A stretch of 64,000 nucleotides of DNA, from the NCBI GenBank assembly GCA_922989275.2, contig OV277869.1:40966189-41030188 (forward strand), read 5' to 3'. The stretch is from Gari tellinella (Eukaryota; Mollusca; Bivalvia; Cardiida; Psammobiidae). The position numbers and the translations under genes are program-made. Below, piece after piece: positions 12,571-24,543 of this stretch. How positions within the stretch are numbered: position 1 is the first letter of the stretch; every line of letters starts with the position of its first letter. A model generated the notes under the pieces. That model had not been told where the DNA came from and searched no databases. It saw nothing but the letters and a program-made list of their open reading frames with translations.

Positions 12571-14790
12571 CGAAAATCAAGAATTACGGAATGAAGCTTG
12601 TTTGGGATCATAAAACGCTTGAAAACTGTTGAAAGGTTGTCGCTCTATTATACTACTACCGGAACAGCTCACGCCCTATGGAAATTCTTATTGATTTGTA
12701 TGGGAGCGTGGGCTATTCCGGTAGTAGTATATAAGAGCGAGACAAATATTGATGAAGATATTTGGTCCCTAAAAGGATGTTTCAGTTCATTTATTGTGCA
12801 TGATATTTCGATCATATATGTCCAACAATTTGACATTCATTCCGTAAATAAATTGTGGCAATTGTTTAAAAGTAAAAGTGTCTAAAAATGGCAATTTTAC
12901 GATTTAGCGTGGGATGTAAGTACATCCCACGGCCTATGGAAAAAGCATTGATTTGTATGGGAGCATGGGCTATTCCGGTAGTACGAGCGAGACAATTATT
13001 GATGAAGCTATTTGGTCACTAAAAGGATGTTTCAGTTCATTTCTTGCTCATGATATTTCGATAATTTATATCCAACGATCTAAATGTGCTGCTACTAGGG
13101 GGGACATCACCCCCGGGGCTAGGGTTTTCCATGTGGGGATAATAAAGCTAGAAAACAGGGGCATGGTTTTTTTGGGGGTAAGTGTCTAAAAATGGCAATT
13201 TTACGATTTAGCGTGGGATGTAAGTACATCCCACGGCCTATGGAAAAAAGCATTGATTTGTATGGGAGCGTGGGCTATTCCGGTAGTAGTATACTACTAC
13301 CGGAACATCCCACGGCCTATGGAAAAATCAATGAAAATACATGGGACCGTGGGCTATTCCGGTAGTAGTATATAGAGATCGATACAATTATTGATGAAGA
13401 TATTTGGTCACAAAAAGGATGTTTCAGTTCATTTATTATTCATATTTCGATCACATATATCCAACAATCTAAATGTGCTGCTACTAGGGGGGACATCACT
13501 CCCCGGGGTAGGGGTTTCCCTGTGGGGATAATAAAGCTAGAAAACAGGGGCTTGGAAATATTTTTGGGGTTAGTGTCTGAAAATGGCAATTTTAAGATTG
13601 AGCGTGGGATGTAAGAACAGCCCACGCCCTATGGAAAAAAGCATTGATTTGTATGGGAGCGTGGGCTATTCCGGTAGTAGTATACTACTACCGGAACATC
13701 CCACGGCCTATGGAAAAATCAATGAAAATACATGGGACCGTGGGCTATTCCGGTAGTAGTATATAGAGATCGATACAATTATTGATGAAGATATTGGCTC
13801 ACAAAAAGATGTTTGAGTTCGTTTATGAATCATGATATGTCGATCACATAATTATATCCAACAATCTAAATGTGCTGCAACTAGGGTGGACATCACCCCC
13901 CGGGGTAGGGGTTTCCCTGTGGGGATAATAAAGCTAGAAAACAGGGGTTTGGACATATTTTTGGGGTTAGTGTCTAAAAATGGCAATTTTAAGATTGAGC
14001 GTGGGATGTAAGAACAGCCCACGCCCTATGGAAAAAAGCATTGATTTGTATGGGAGCGTGGGCTATTCCGGTAGTAGTATACTACTACCGGCACATCCCA
14101 CGGCCTATGGAAAAATCAATGAAAATACATGGGACCGTGGGCTATTCCGGTAGTAGTATATAGAGATTGATACAATTATTGATAAAAATATTTGGTCACA
14201 AAAAGGATGTTTCAGTTCATTTATTATTCATATTTCGATCACATATATCCAACAATCTAAATGTGCTGCTACTAGGAGGGACATCACTCCCCGGGGTAGG
14301 GGTTTCCCTGTAGGGATAATAAAGCTAGAAAACAGGGGCTTGGAAATATTTTTGGGGTTAGTGTCTAAAAATGGCAATTTTAAGATTGAGCGTGGGATGT
14401 AAGAACAGCCCACGCCCTATGGAAAAAAAGCATTGATTTGTATGGGAGCGTGGGCTATTCCGGTAGTAGTATACTACTACCGGAACATCCCACGGCCTAT
14501 GGAAAAATCAATGAAAATACATGGGACCGTGGGCTATTCCGGTAGTAGTATATAGAGATTGATACAATTATTGATAAAAATATTTGGTCACAAAAAGGAT
14601 GTTTCAGTTCATTTATTGTGCATGTTATTTCGATCATATATATATATCCAACAATATAAATGTGCTGCTACTAGTTTGAAATTCATTCCGTAAATAATTG
14701 TGGCAATTGTTCAAAAGATATACAATCCAACTTGGAAATTTAGCATTTCTGTTGTTGATAAAACAATAATTTACGGAATGAAGGTAATGC
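12571..14790. repeat. Composite tandem array built on a palindromic MITE
   Basis: About four units of 389-397 bp. The landmark AATAAAGCTAGAAAACAGG starts at about 13,141, 13,530, 13,927 and 14,318. Each unit contains one or two ~95-bp palindromic elements with termini TATACTACTACCGGAA and TTCCGGTAGTAGTATA around CCTATGGAAAAA. The array is bordered by a second inverted motif, TTCATTCCGTAAA / TTTACGGAATGAA (about 12,584, 12,838, 14,687 and 14,770). Open frames inside are by-products. Confidence 0.9.
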
Positions 14791-15057
14791 TGCATATAAG
14801 ACACATTTGCTATAGATTGGCATATGCCACTACTTAAGCAGTGGTCATTAAATAAGTCAAAATCAGTTGTAAACTGTATAGTTTTCACAATTCCTTTGTT
14901 CATTCCGTAAAGTGGTTTTTTACTTGATCTGGTAATTAACTCATTTGAATTTAAATAAAGCCATTTGCAGATTGAATGCGAAAACTTATTAGATCTAGAT
15001 CTACTCTACCGTCTATATAAAAGTGGTAGTGTAAAAAAAATAAATTGAATGGGTCAA

Positions 15058-15091
15058 ATCAGGAACGTAGATTATCTAATCTACGTTCCTG
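15058..15091. repeat. Short perfect hairpin
   Basis: AGGAACGTAGATTA followed at once by TAATCTACGTTCCT-type sequence forms a near-perfect inverted repeat with almost no loop, just outside the large palindrome. Confidence 0.75.
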
Positions 15092-16627
15092 TGAGTCGGG
15101 CGAAAAGTTAAACATTACATAGCCTATTTAGTCCTGTACCTGACCTGAAGACCCGTTTGCAAAATGGTGTTGAGAGAGTTTCTCACTTGATGTGAGTTAA
15201 CAAGACCATAGACATCACAAATCACCGAGGTGCTTGTCTGCCACACTGTCACGTTTCCCACAATATCCAAATCCAATATGGCCGCCGCCAGCCATTTTGG
15301 AAAAGCTAACTTTTTTGTTTTTTGGAGAATAAATAAGTGTAATACCTCTAAATTGATTGTTTTTTGGTGTGGAACTCATTTCTGGTGCCCTTTGTGCAAT
15401 CTGGGGTGTCTTTGATTTGGAAAGGTCAAATTTTACATTAGCCAAATCCAAAATGGCCGCCGCCAACCATGTTGGAAAAGCTTTTTTCGTTGTTTTTTTG
15501 AAGAAAAATCAAATATAATACTTCTAAATTGATTATTATTTAGAGTATAATTCACTTCTGATGCCCTTTGTGCAATCTGGGATGTCTTTGATTTGGAAAG
15601 ATCAAGTTCCACGATAGCAAAATCCAATATGGCCGCCGCAAGCCATGTTAAAAAAGCTAACTTTTTTCCTTTTTTGGAGAATAAACCAATAATATACCTC
15701 TCAATTGATAATTTTTGGGTGTTGAACTCATTTCTGATGCCTTTTGTGCAATCTGGGATGTCTTTGATTTGGAAAGATCAAGTTCCACAAAAACCAAATC
15801 CAATATGGCCGCCGCAAGCCATGTTAAAAAAGCTAATTTTGTTTCTTTTTTGGAGAACAAACCATTGTAATACCTCTCAATTGATAATGTTTGGGTGTTG
15901 AACCCATTTCTGAGGCCTTTTGTGCAATCTTGTATGTATTTGATTCGGAAAGGTCAAGTTTCACAATAGCCAAATCCAATATGGCCGCCGCAAACCATGT
16001 TGAAAAAGCTAATTTTGTTGGGTTTTTTGGACAAAAATCAAATGCTATACTTCTAAATTGATTATTTTTTAGAGTAGAACTCATTTCTGATGCCCTTTGT
16101 GCAATCTAGGGTGTCTTTGCTTTGGAAAGATCAAGTTCCAAAAGAAGCAAAATCCAATATGGCCGCCGCAACCATGTTGAAAAAGCTATTTGTTTTCTTT
16201 TTTAGAGAATTATCAAATGTAATATCTCTAAATTAATAATATTTTTGGTGTGGAACTTATTTCTGAGGCCCTTTGTGCAATCTTGGGTGTTTTTGATTCA
16301 GAAAGGTCAAGTTCCACAATAGCAAAATCCAATATGGCAGCCGCAAACCACGATGGAAAAGCTAATTTAAAAAAATAATAATTAAGAAAGATCAAATATA
16401 CATGTAATACATGTATATCTTAATTGGTTATTGCTTGTGTTTAACTCATTTCCTCTCTGAGGTCCTTTGTTCAATATGGAGAGTCATTGGTTTGAAAAGG
16501 TCAAGTTCAATGTCTTTTTGATACATTAACGACCTTTGGCTTAGCTTGAACAGCAGTAGTCAGTATGTAAACAAGATGTAAGTAAATGGCAACTCTCTGA
16601 CATTAGACAGAGAAAACACGACAGTGA

Positions 16628-16693
16628 GCGGGACTCAATCCTACGTCCTGAGGTAAGAGGCTTTTATCCTAACCACTAAGACTACCACAGGCC
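16628..16693 (-). repeat. tRNA-like SINE head in left palindrome arm
   Basis: On the minus strand TAGTCTTAGTGGTTAGGA (A-box-like) is followed by GGATTGAGTCCC (B-box-like), the split polymerase III promoter layout of tRNA-derived SINEs. It is mirrored in the other arm. Confidence 0.5.
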
Positions 16694-17324
16694 CATGGAG
16701 AGACGGTAGGGCCGGGGCAGAATATATAACACCTTTTTCCACATGCATGGAAAGATACATCAATAAAGCATCAACAATTGATTAGATACACATGTAGTTC
16801 CAAAGTCATTTCGTGCCGGGTTTTCACAGGGTGAAGAAACTGAAGACAGACATGCAACAAAAGTGTCGGTTCATCAATTTTTATTCATGATATGCCCGGT
16901 TTTGTCGAGATAGGGTGAGAATATACTGACAATCAGTTGTATCCCTTTTCTCTATTTATCCCTTCTGACGATTATTCCCCTCAAAATCAATCGTGTCGGA
17001 TCCTTGTGGTAAGGAGTACATTGGTACTCTGCTGCCCTAAAAGTGCCTTCAGCCTTTACCATAGAGTCTGCTCACATTGTATTAGTGTACAGAGACGTGT
17101 GATACTCGTTGATGTCTTTGCCGTGCTGCAGAGGTACTTTTTGCAACACATTTTGTCATGGAAAACTGGACACTTCAGTTTCTTCACCCTGTGAAAACCC
17201 GGCACGAAATGACTTTGGAACTACATGTGTATCTAATCAATTGTTGATGCTTTATTGATGTATCTTTCTATGCATGTGGAACAAGGTGTTATATATTCTG
17301 CCCCGGCCCTACCGTCTGTCCATA

Positions 17325-17396
17325 GGCCTGTGATAGTCTTAGTGGTTAGGATAAAAGCCTCTTACCTCAGGACGTAGGATTGAGTCCCGCTCACTG
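17325..17396 (+). repeat. tRNA-like SINE head in right palindrome arm
   Basis: Mirror copy of the element in the left arm: A-box-like sequence near 17,334-17,350 and B-box-like GGATTGAGTCCC near 17,378-17,389. The acceptor stem does not pair convincingly, so it is not a functional tRNA gene. Confidence 0.5.
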
Positions 17397-18996
17397 TCGT
17401 GTTTTCTCTGTCTAATGTCAGAGAGTTGCCATTTACTTACATCTTGTTTACATACTGACTACTGCTGTTCAAGCTAAGCCAAAGGTCGTTAATGTATCAA
17501 AAAGACATTGAACTTGACCTTTTCAAACCAATGACTCTCCATATTGAACAAAGGACCTCAGAGAGGAAATGAGTTAAACACAAGCAATAACCAATTAAGA
17601 TATACATGTATTACATGTATATTTGATCTTTCTTAATTATTATTTTTTTAAATTAGCTTTTCTATCGTGGTTTGCGGCTGCCATATTGGATTTTGCTATT
17701 GTGGAATTTGACCTTTCTGAATAAAAAACACCCAAGATTGCACAAAGAGCCTCAGAAATAAGTTCCACACCAAAATATTATTAATTTAGAGGTATTACAT
17801 TTGATAATTCTCCAAAAAAGAAAACAAATAGCTTTTTCAACATGGTTGCGGCGGCCATATTGGATTTTGCTTCTTTTGGAACTTGATCTTTCCAAAGCAA
17901 AGACAACCTAGATTGCACAAAGTGCATCAGAAATGAGTTCTACTCTAAAAAATAATCAATTTAGAAGTATAGCATTTGATTTTTGTCCAAAAAACAACAA
18001 AATTAGCTTTTTCAACATGGTTTGCGGCGGCCATATTAGATTTGGCTATTGTGAAACTTGACCTTTCCGAATCAAAACATCCCAGATAGTAGAAAAGGCT
18101 TCAAAAATGAGTTCAACACCCAAATATTATCAATTGAGAGGTATTACATTGGTTTATTCTCCAAAAAAGAAACAAAATTAACTTTTTTAACATGGCTTGC
18201 GGCTGCCATATTGGATTTGGCTATTTTTGAACTTGATCTTTCCAAATCAAAGACATCCCAGATTGCACAAAAGGCCTCAGAAATGAGTTCAGCACCCAAA
18301 CATTATCAATGGAGAGGTTTTACATTGGTTTATTCTCCAAAAAAGAAACAAAATTAGCTTTTTTAACATGGCTTGCGGCGGCCATATTGGATTTGGCGAT
18401 TGTGAAACTTGACCTTTCCGAATCAAATACATCTCAGATTGCAAAAAAGGCATCAGAAATGAGTTCAACACCCAAAAATTATCAATTGAGAGGTATTACA
18501 TTGGTTTATTCTCCAAAAAAGGAAAAAAGTTAGCTTTTTTAACATGGCTTGTGGCGGCCATATTGGATTTTGCTATCGTGGAACTTGATCATTCCAAATC
18601 AAAGACATCCCATATTGCACAAAGGGCATCAGAAATGAGTTATACTCTAAAAAACAACGAAAAATGCTTTTCCAACATGGTTGGCGGCGGCCATATTGGA
18701 TTTGACTAATGTGAAATTTGACCTTTCCAAATCAAAGACACCCCAGATTGCACAAAGGGCAGCAGAAATGAGTTCCACACCAAAAAACAATCAATTTAGA
18801 GGTATTACACTTATTTATTCTCCAAAAAACAAAAAAGGTAGCTTTTCCAAAATGGCTGGCGGCGGCCATATTGGATTTGGATATTATGGGAAATGTGACA
18901 GTGTGGCAGACAAGCACCTCGGTGATTTGTGATGTCTATGGTCTCGTTAACTCACATCAAGTGAGAAACTCTCTCAACACCATTTTGCAAACGGGT

Positions 18997-20520
18997 CTAG
19001 AGGCCTAGTCCTGGACTAATTCAATTTCATCCAAAATATCAAATTTCAAAAAAAGAAAAAGAAAAGATGATTAATAATCCAAACTAAGATTTCATATTGA
19101 ATAGCTTATTTTCACCTAAAAAAGCAGAATTTCTCAATTTCTTCAATATTTTTCACAAAAAGTAGTACCGGCGTAGGAATATTGAGTAATTCGGTCAAGT
19201 GGCGTATGAATATCAATAACAAATGAAATAGAGGCATTTATTGAAAGGAAAAGTTAACTCAAAAACATATCTCCCCTCCGTGAGATGTTCCGGTATTATG
19301 CCGGTTTGTGTACAATCCAAAGTTCAGTTTCAGTTTTTATTTACAACTAGGCCCAATAGTACCGCGTCTTGTCAACCATCTTGGTGCAGTATAATTCGAC
19401 AGCCCACAAAGTGTTAAATCGGGGCTTTATTCGGTTCCAATGTAACGTGACTTGTTCAAGAGTACAGTAACTAAGTAAATTGACTCACCCACTCTATGGC
19501 AATGAACTCACCCAAAATGGTGCGAAGGGCCAGGTTATTACCTCCCTGACCCGCGCATGTACATAAAGTAGTACCGGTACTTCGGCGAAGTAGTTCCTAG
19601 ATGGTCAATCACAACAACGTAAATAACGTCTTTCTTCATCAATTATTGCTTCATTACATCATAAGTTGATTTAACAAAACGAAAATTTGAATCGAGAGCT
19701 TAAAACCAGGGGCTATCTGCATTTGTTGGATTCCCTAGGCCTAACTATTTCCAACATGTCAGCCCCCATGTCGCATCGTTGCTTAGTTTTAGGGAAGTTA
19801 TGCACGCGCAAATCAAACACTTTTCAATGTCTGTCAGTGAATGTGAATTGAATAGGAATACCTTTGTTTTATTCATGCATTACTTAAGAACGGAAAAAAC
19901 TTTTTTTCCGTATAATCACGAAAGTCAAAGCTATTACATACATATTATTAATATATTTTACAAATTAAAAAATATGAATATTTCAATAAGTAGCCAGTTG
20001 TTTATTGATTGTAAGACTCGCTTACATAACAAATACAAGTTGCCTTTGTTATGTTCTAAAACAGAATCACAGTACCAAACTGTAAAAAAATTGTTGTCAG
20101 TTAATTAAAGGGAGGTAAAAACTGTTTTGTTGCTTTGCAAAAAAGATAAATGATCAATTTTAGTAAAAAGAAAGACAACACCATAGATCTTACATTTACC
20201 TTGTCAAGCTAGATGGATAATTCTGTTTAATGAACCTAAGTGGTTCAGTTTATTTATATTCTCCCATATATACCGAATTACAATTTCATATAGTAAATAA
20301 TTTTATTTTCAACCACCGTTAGAATTATATAAACAATATAAAGATACCAAATACTGTGACATCTGATCAAAACATGCGTAGATCCTTTTATCTATAACTC
20401 TTAGAAAATGAAAAGAAACGAGAGTTTAATATATCTTTGCCGTATACATACTATACAAACATTTGTTTAACTCTTTCCATGTTGCGGTGGATATGTGTGC
20501 CGCCGTGGTTTCCTTAAATG
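18997..20520. other. No supported gene
   Basis: AT-rich sequence. The longest frame, 19,779-20,108 (+), is 109 codons with no recognisable domain, no clear splice signals and low-complexity AT codon use; I do not call it. Motifs typical of dispersed mollusc repeats (AGTAGTACCGG) occur near 19,160 and 19,568. Confidence 0.4.
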
Positions 20521-20586
20521 CAAATAGTGTGGATTCTGATGAGACGCCGCGTAACGCGGCGTTTCATCAGGTTCCAAACTGCATGA
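20521..20586. repeat. GACGCCGCG hairpin element
   Basis: Core GACGCCGCGTAACGCGGCGT flanked by roughly complementary arms (GGATTCTGATGA / TCATCAGGTTCC). One of about 25 members of the hairpin family in this window. Confidence 0.8.
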
Positions 20587-20627
20587 CACCCTGTCCCTTT
20601 TTTTTTTTAAATATTAATTTTAGGAAG

Positions 20628-20712
20628 AATTCTATTGGTCTAAGTGGTTGCCTTATTTTTCTTCCTGCCCCTTCATGCCGGGTCCCGGGTTCGAATCCCA
20701 CCAGAGTCTAAT
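20628..20712 (+). repeat. tRNA-derived SINE relic
   Basis: TTGGTCTAAGTGGTTG (A-box-like, about 20,636-20,650) and GGGTTCGAATCCCA (B box, about 20,688-20,701) are spaced as in a tRNA. The acceptor stem is not intact. Confidence 0.5.
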
Positions 20713-20929
20713 AATATTTTTCTTATTAAAATGCCGTTTTTAAACAGAATTTCTTATCCTAAACTAATTCTTACCCGTTTATATAGTCGTTTGACATATA
20801 TTTACAAATTACTATTTTCAATGCTAATTCTGGTCGCGAACCTCTTTAATATTAAACGTTTTGTTATTTGATAAATATATGAACGCGTTTAACCCCTTCA
20901 CTGCCTTACCCCGAGCACAACAGGGTTTC

Positions 20930-21001
20930 GCAAACAGTTTCGATCCTTATCAGACGCCGCGTTACGCGGCGTCTGATCATGATTCAAGCTGTTTGACACT
21001 C
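20930..21001. repeat. GACGCCGCG hairpin element
   Basis: GCAAACAGTTTCGATC...GATTCAAGCTGTTTGAC arms enclose GACGCCGCGT/ACGCGGCGTC. One of the best preserved copies. Confidence 0.85.
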
Positions 21002-21017
21002 ATTTCAATATTTCTTC

Positions 21018-21301
21018 GGGGGCCTCCGTGGCCTAGTGGTATAGTCACTGTGACTTACATCACTAAGCTCCTCACCGCTGTGAGTTCGAATCCCAGTAGG
21101 GTCGTTCGGATTTTTCATGTGGGAAAGCCTTCCAGCTGGCTTGCGGAAGGTCGGTGGTTCTACCCAGTTGCCGATTTGTGCCTCAAACAGTGCATAAAAG
21201 GCTTCTGGGGTCTTCCTCCACCTGTCATTAGCTGGACGTCGCGATGTGACTGAAATACTGTTGAAAGCGACGTAAAATCAAAACAAATCAAATCAAATCA
21301 A
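21018..21301 (+). repeat. V-SINE resembling the molluscan RUDI family
   Basis: A tRNA-like head, CCGTGGCCTAGTGGTATAG, with B box GAGTTCGAATCCC (about 21,083-21,095) is followed by a body ending GAAATACTGTTGAAAGCGAC, then a short-unit tail built on CAAAT. This head, conserved 3' domain and simple tail match the layout of the V-SINE superfamily. The 3' phrase is what I recall for RUDI, described as widespread in molluscs. SINEs are copied by a partner LINE. The long frame through it is accidental. Confidence 0.65.
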
Positions 21302-21479
21302 TATTTCTTCAGTCAAAAAAGCAAAAAAAAGTTTAGGAAATAAAAGCAAACGAACGCGTTGAAAATGCTCTCAATCATGGCTAGTTCTAGCAAAATACGG
21401 CTTTAAAACAAGTTACATACCATGATTCAGTGTTTAGACAAGTTACATACCATGATTCAGTGTTTAGACATAAAACGTT

Positions 21480-21735
21480 AACCCATTAACCCATAGCCTG
21501 TTTCTTGTATTTAAGATATGTGACCTATTAAAGCAGGCTGAAAGTAAAGCAGAATGCGCCATAGGGCGCATTCTGCTTTACTTTCTGTCTGCTTTAAGTT
21601 ACTATCTGCTAGGATATAGAAAATATTTCTTATGGTACATATTCTTGACAGTATAAAATGGAACTATTTTCTTTGGCGGATGAATAAAATGAATGCGTTA
21701 AAAGTCGCTTCTATAAGGGAAAGGGTTAACGGGGC
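21480..21735. repeat. AAGTAAAGCAGAATGCG foldback MITE
   Basis: GCAGGCTGAAAGTAAAGCAG...CTGCTTTACTTTC forms a hairpin at about 21,533-21,598. The outer sequence includes AACCCATTAACCCATAGCCT and a drifting mirror ending near AAAGGGTTAA. Same family as copies at 28.9, 34.5, 47.9 and 51.0 kb. Confidence 0.75.
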
Positions 21736-21962
21736 ATGCTTCAATGACATAATTGATATTGCAAACAATGTCTAACTTGAAACATATTCTCTCACCTGGA
21801 TATCACTATTTATCAGGGTAAACATATAAACGGACTGGCAAACAGGTTTAGCATAAAAATAGTAATTTGTAAATGTATGTCAAACGCTTATATAAACACT
21901 TAACTATTAGTTTAGGCTAAGTAATTATGTTTAAAAATGCTTTTCAGAGAAATTAATATTTA

Positions 21963-22056
21963 GCTCGGGTGGGATTCGAACCCGTGACCCTGCATATGGG
22001 GCGGAACATTACTTGGTCAGACGTACATGTATTAACCACTCGGCCAGCCGGGAGTA
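21963..22056 (-). repeat. tRNA-like SINE head
   Basis: On the minus strand GGCTGGCCGAGTGGTTAA (A box) and GGGTTCGAATCCCA (B box) lie about 60 nt apart, as in tRNA-Leu/Ser. The acceptor stem fails to pair, so I read it as SINE-derived and not as a tRNA gene. Confidence 0.5.
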
Positions 22057-22082
22057 GTTTAGTGCTGCTGTCACGTGATCGA

Positions 22083-22285
22083 TGACGTCACAACAGGGTG
22101 GCGTCACAATCGGACGTCACAACGGGAGGATGGCATAATAATAGAAACAAAAGGGGTCCCGCCGACCATCCCGCATTCCACAGAGGGTATGGTACGCCCG
22201 TTGCCGTCATCCACGACGTCACAATGGGAGGATGGCATAACAATAGAAACAAAAGGGGTCACGCCGACCATCCCGCATTTCATAG
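22083..22285. repeat. 102-bp tandem duplication with CRE-like motif
   Basis: Two copies about 102 bp apart (GGGAGGATGGCATAA at about 22,124 and 22,226), each with ACGTCACAA just before. A palindromic TGACGTCA lies at about 22,083. Open frames on both strands reflect the duplication. Confidence 0.75.
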
Positions 22286-22991
22286 AAGCCTTAGAACAAT
22301 AGGACAACCTCTCGGACCGCGTGACGAATCAACGACAATAAAAAAAATCGCAAACAGTTTGGATTCTTTGTAATGGGACACGACGGTAAACGGAACAGCA
22401 CCCAATTTTAGGCCCCAAACAGTTTGCCACTCAGATTGAAAACTTGTAGTCAGAATTGTCAAAAAGTTGGCCTTTTTCTATATTTCATTACAATGCGTTT
22501 GCGTTTAAACGGAAGAATAACGTTTTCTCCACTATATTTCAGACGGGTAGCCACTTTGCAATCGATGACCATCGACGGCCATCGATTTCTTTTCTGAACC
22601 CATGGCATATTTAAATTCAAACTGTTTGACACTCATCGTTTTGGTTTCTTCACTTTGAAATCGCTTAAACAATAATCAAATTAGATTAACACAGTTGCCA
22701 TTATCTAAAAAATCGGTTGGAATCAGTTTGGATCTAGATCCTTACACCGTGTCTGATCTGGATCTAAATGTTGGATACTCATCATTTGTTTTTTTCTTAA
22801 AACTTAATTCGACAGAAATTGCAAACACGTTAAAAGCAGATGAGCATATGACCTGAAAAAACGGTTTAAATAATGGTACAATTTTTCACTCGTTTATCAA
22901 TTAATGTTCTGTCTTTTAACCCTTTGAACCCTAGTCCCGCATATAGGCGTCCTTTTCAAACAGTGAACATGTGAATAGTACACTTGTCCTG
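22286..22991. other. No gene seen; degenerate hairpin relics
   Basis: Contains several worn arms of the AAACAGTTTGGAT hairpin family (about 22,350, 22,420, 22,620 and 22,730) without intact stems. No coding signal. Confidence 0.4.
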
Positions 22992-23063
22992 TGCAAACAG
23001 TGAAGACCCAGATCAGAGGGCTCCGAAAGGAGCCCTCTGATCAGGGTCTTCACTGTTTGTCAT
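22992..23063. repeat. Hairpin element, GAGGGCTCC stem variant
   Basis: CAAACAGTGAAGACCC arms enclose AGAGGGCTCCGAAAGGAGCCCTCT. The layout is that of the GACGCCGCG hairpins, but the stem sequence is entirely different on both sides and still pairs. Confidence 0.85.
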
Positions 23064-23640
23064 AATGCCAAAAATGGATAAAAAACAACCCTTAAAAGTC
23101 AGAAATGGACTAGATTAAAATGGAAACTGGAATTTTCCATTTAAAGTTTCAGGGAGGAAAGAGTTAAACCACTATTGACAAACGGTGTCGGTTACAAGTT
23201 ATAAGCGACGAGGGTGAAAAGGAAAGATTAAATTTCCACTGTTGCTCAAGATACTCGATCTTTTATATTCACTTCCAATCCCAGTTTATTCAATGATTCA
23301 ATCCCCATTGTTCCCACTATTAAAATAACTGTAAAACATGAGACAAGTTTGCTTAAATTGAAAACAGCCATCTCAAGCTGTCTAGAGAGGCACTGACATA
23401 CTCGCACTCAAGGGGGTTTTCAATGAATTTTACTAACCAAACTATCAAATATAAGGTACGGACCCCACATGAAACTCCTGACTAATTCTTTGCCTAGACA
23501 TTGAAGCATACAATCCTTTTGTGTCTATTTTTCAACAAGTTCAATATCGATATAATATTACCCATTATACTGTTTAAGCTATCATTAACCTTGTATGCAA
23601 CGGATGTAAGTAGTCCGGTTGCAGACAAGGATAATTTAGC

Positions 23641-23975
23641 TTAACCTTGCTTGGAGTTTTACAGAAAATGTTTTTGTCGTTTTTGGTAGAATAGACTCTC
23701 AGCATCAAGGATCCGATGTATGACCGCCGGTCATCCTTGAGCATTTCCAGATATTCAAGATGGCGTCCAAGATGGCCGCCGGCATGTATCTGACTAGCTG
23801 TTGGGTTTGATTCAATGCATTTGAAGGACTTTTTTTTCAGCAGATTATAGTTCACTTTCATGACTTTTGACATTATTAAAGTTCTAAATGGAAATAATAG
23901 AAATGCTTTATTCAAAATGAGGGTCTATTCTATCAAAAACTACAAAAACATTTTCTTTACAACTCCAAGCAAGGT
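23641..23975. repeat. ~335-bp element with ~55-bp terminal inverted repeats
   Basis: The left end CCTTGCTTGGAGTTTTACAG and on through AAATGTTTTTGTCGTTTTTG is answered on the right by CAAAAACTACAAAAACATTT and CTCCAAGCAAGG. The interior holds TCAAGATGGCGTCCAAGATG, which resembles YY1-type sites. It is a non-autonomous DNA-transposon-like element; the ORF on its minus strand is not supported as a gene. Confidence 0.8.
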
Positions 23976-24246
23976 GAAACGTGTGCGCTGCCGGACTAAA
24001 GAGCTCATACTCGATGATGCATTGTAGAAGATGTTATTCTCTTCCAATAAACGCGCGTATGCTACAAAACGTAATGCAGGGCTGCCATTTTCTCCGTATT
24101 TTTCCGAAATCTTCGGCCTTTACTCAATTTCTCCAGACCTACGGATATTTCAGGAATCTGCGGATTTCTGCTCTTCTTAGTAAAATGTGAAATGCTATGT
24201 TTTTTAACGTAAAAATGGTTCAATTATATAGGCGTAAAACAATTAA

Positions 24247-24300
24247 GATCCAGACCAGACGCCGCGTTACGCGGCGTCTGATATGGATCCAAACAGTTTA
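24247..24300. repeat. GACGCCGCG hairpin element, left arm shortened
   Basis: GATCCAGACCA, then GACGCCGCGT/ACGCGGCGTC and ATGGATCCAAACAGTTT. Confidence 0.75.
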
Positions 24301-24428
24301 CATAATTATATTAGTGTTATAGAGCTGGGCAGCGAAAGGGTTAAAGGTAAGACTTTAAAATCGTGTTTGAAATATTGGAATTTTAGGACTTTTATGAGCA
24401 CATTATGGTAGCCCTGCTTATGACATCT

Positions 24429-24500
24429 GTAAACAGTTTGGAGCCAGAGCAGCCATCTAATATGGCGGCGTCCAATCAGGATCCAGATTGTTTGTCACTC
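24429..24500. repeat. Degenerate hairpin element
   Basis: The arms AAACAGTTTGGAGCC...ATCCAGATTGTTTGTCAC are kept, but the stem has decayed to a sequence containing ATATGGCGGCGTCC. Confidence 0.6.
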
Positions 24501-24543
24501 CGTTTAAATAAGTAATTGTAGTTTCTCCATTTTATTACATTTA

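Larger units (their letters stand above)
15151..18996. repeat. 3.8-kb palindrome with ~176-bp tandem units in both arms
   Basis: Left arm 15,151-16,845; spacer about 330 bp; right arm 17,173-18,996. The arms are reverse complements: ACCCGTTTGCAAAATGGTGT at the left edge answers its complement ending at 18,996, and GTGAAGAAACTGAAG at 16,831 answers CTTCAGTTTCTTCAC at 17,173. Each arm holds tandem units marked by CCAATATGGCCGCC. The ATGGCC starts at 15,278, 15,453, 15,629, 15,805, 15,981, 16,159 and 16,334 are 175-178 bp apart. The right arm has eight units and one shortened spacing, so the arms differ in copy number. Many apparent ORFs here repeat the unit and are not genes. Confidence 0.92.

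Noticed and set aside
15215..18932. About a dozen ORFs with repeated MAAAILDLA-like peptides on both strands
   Set aside because: They fall once per 176-bp unit in the palindrome arms, on both strands, which is what a tandem repeat produces by chance.
12571..19000. CRISPR-like array
   Set aside because: Repeat units are long and contiguous with no unique spacers, and the genome is animal.
20628..22056. Functional tRNA genes
   Set aside because: A and B boxes are present at three places, but acceptor stems do not pair; the bodies and tails fit SINEs instead.
22075..22373. Overlapping ORFs with internal peptide repeats
   Set aside because: Explained by a 102-bp DNA duplication that is a multiple of three and so open in several frames.
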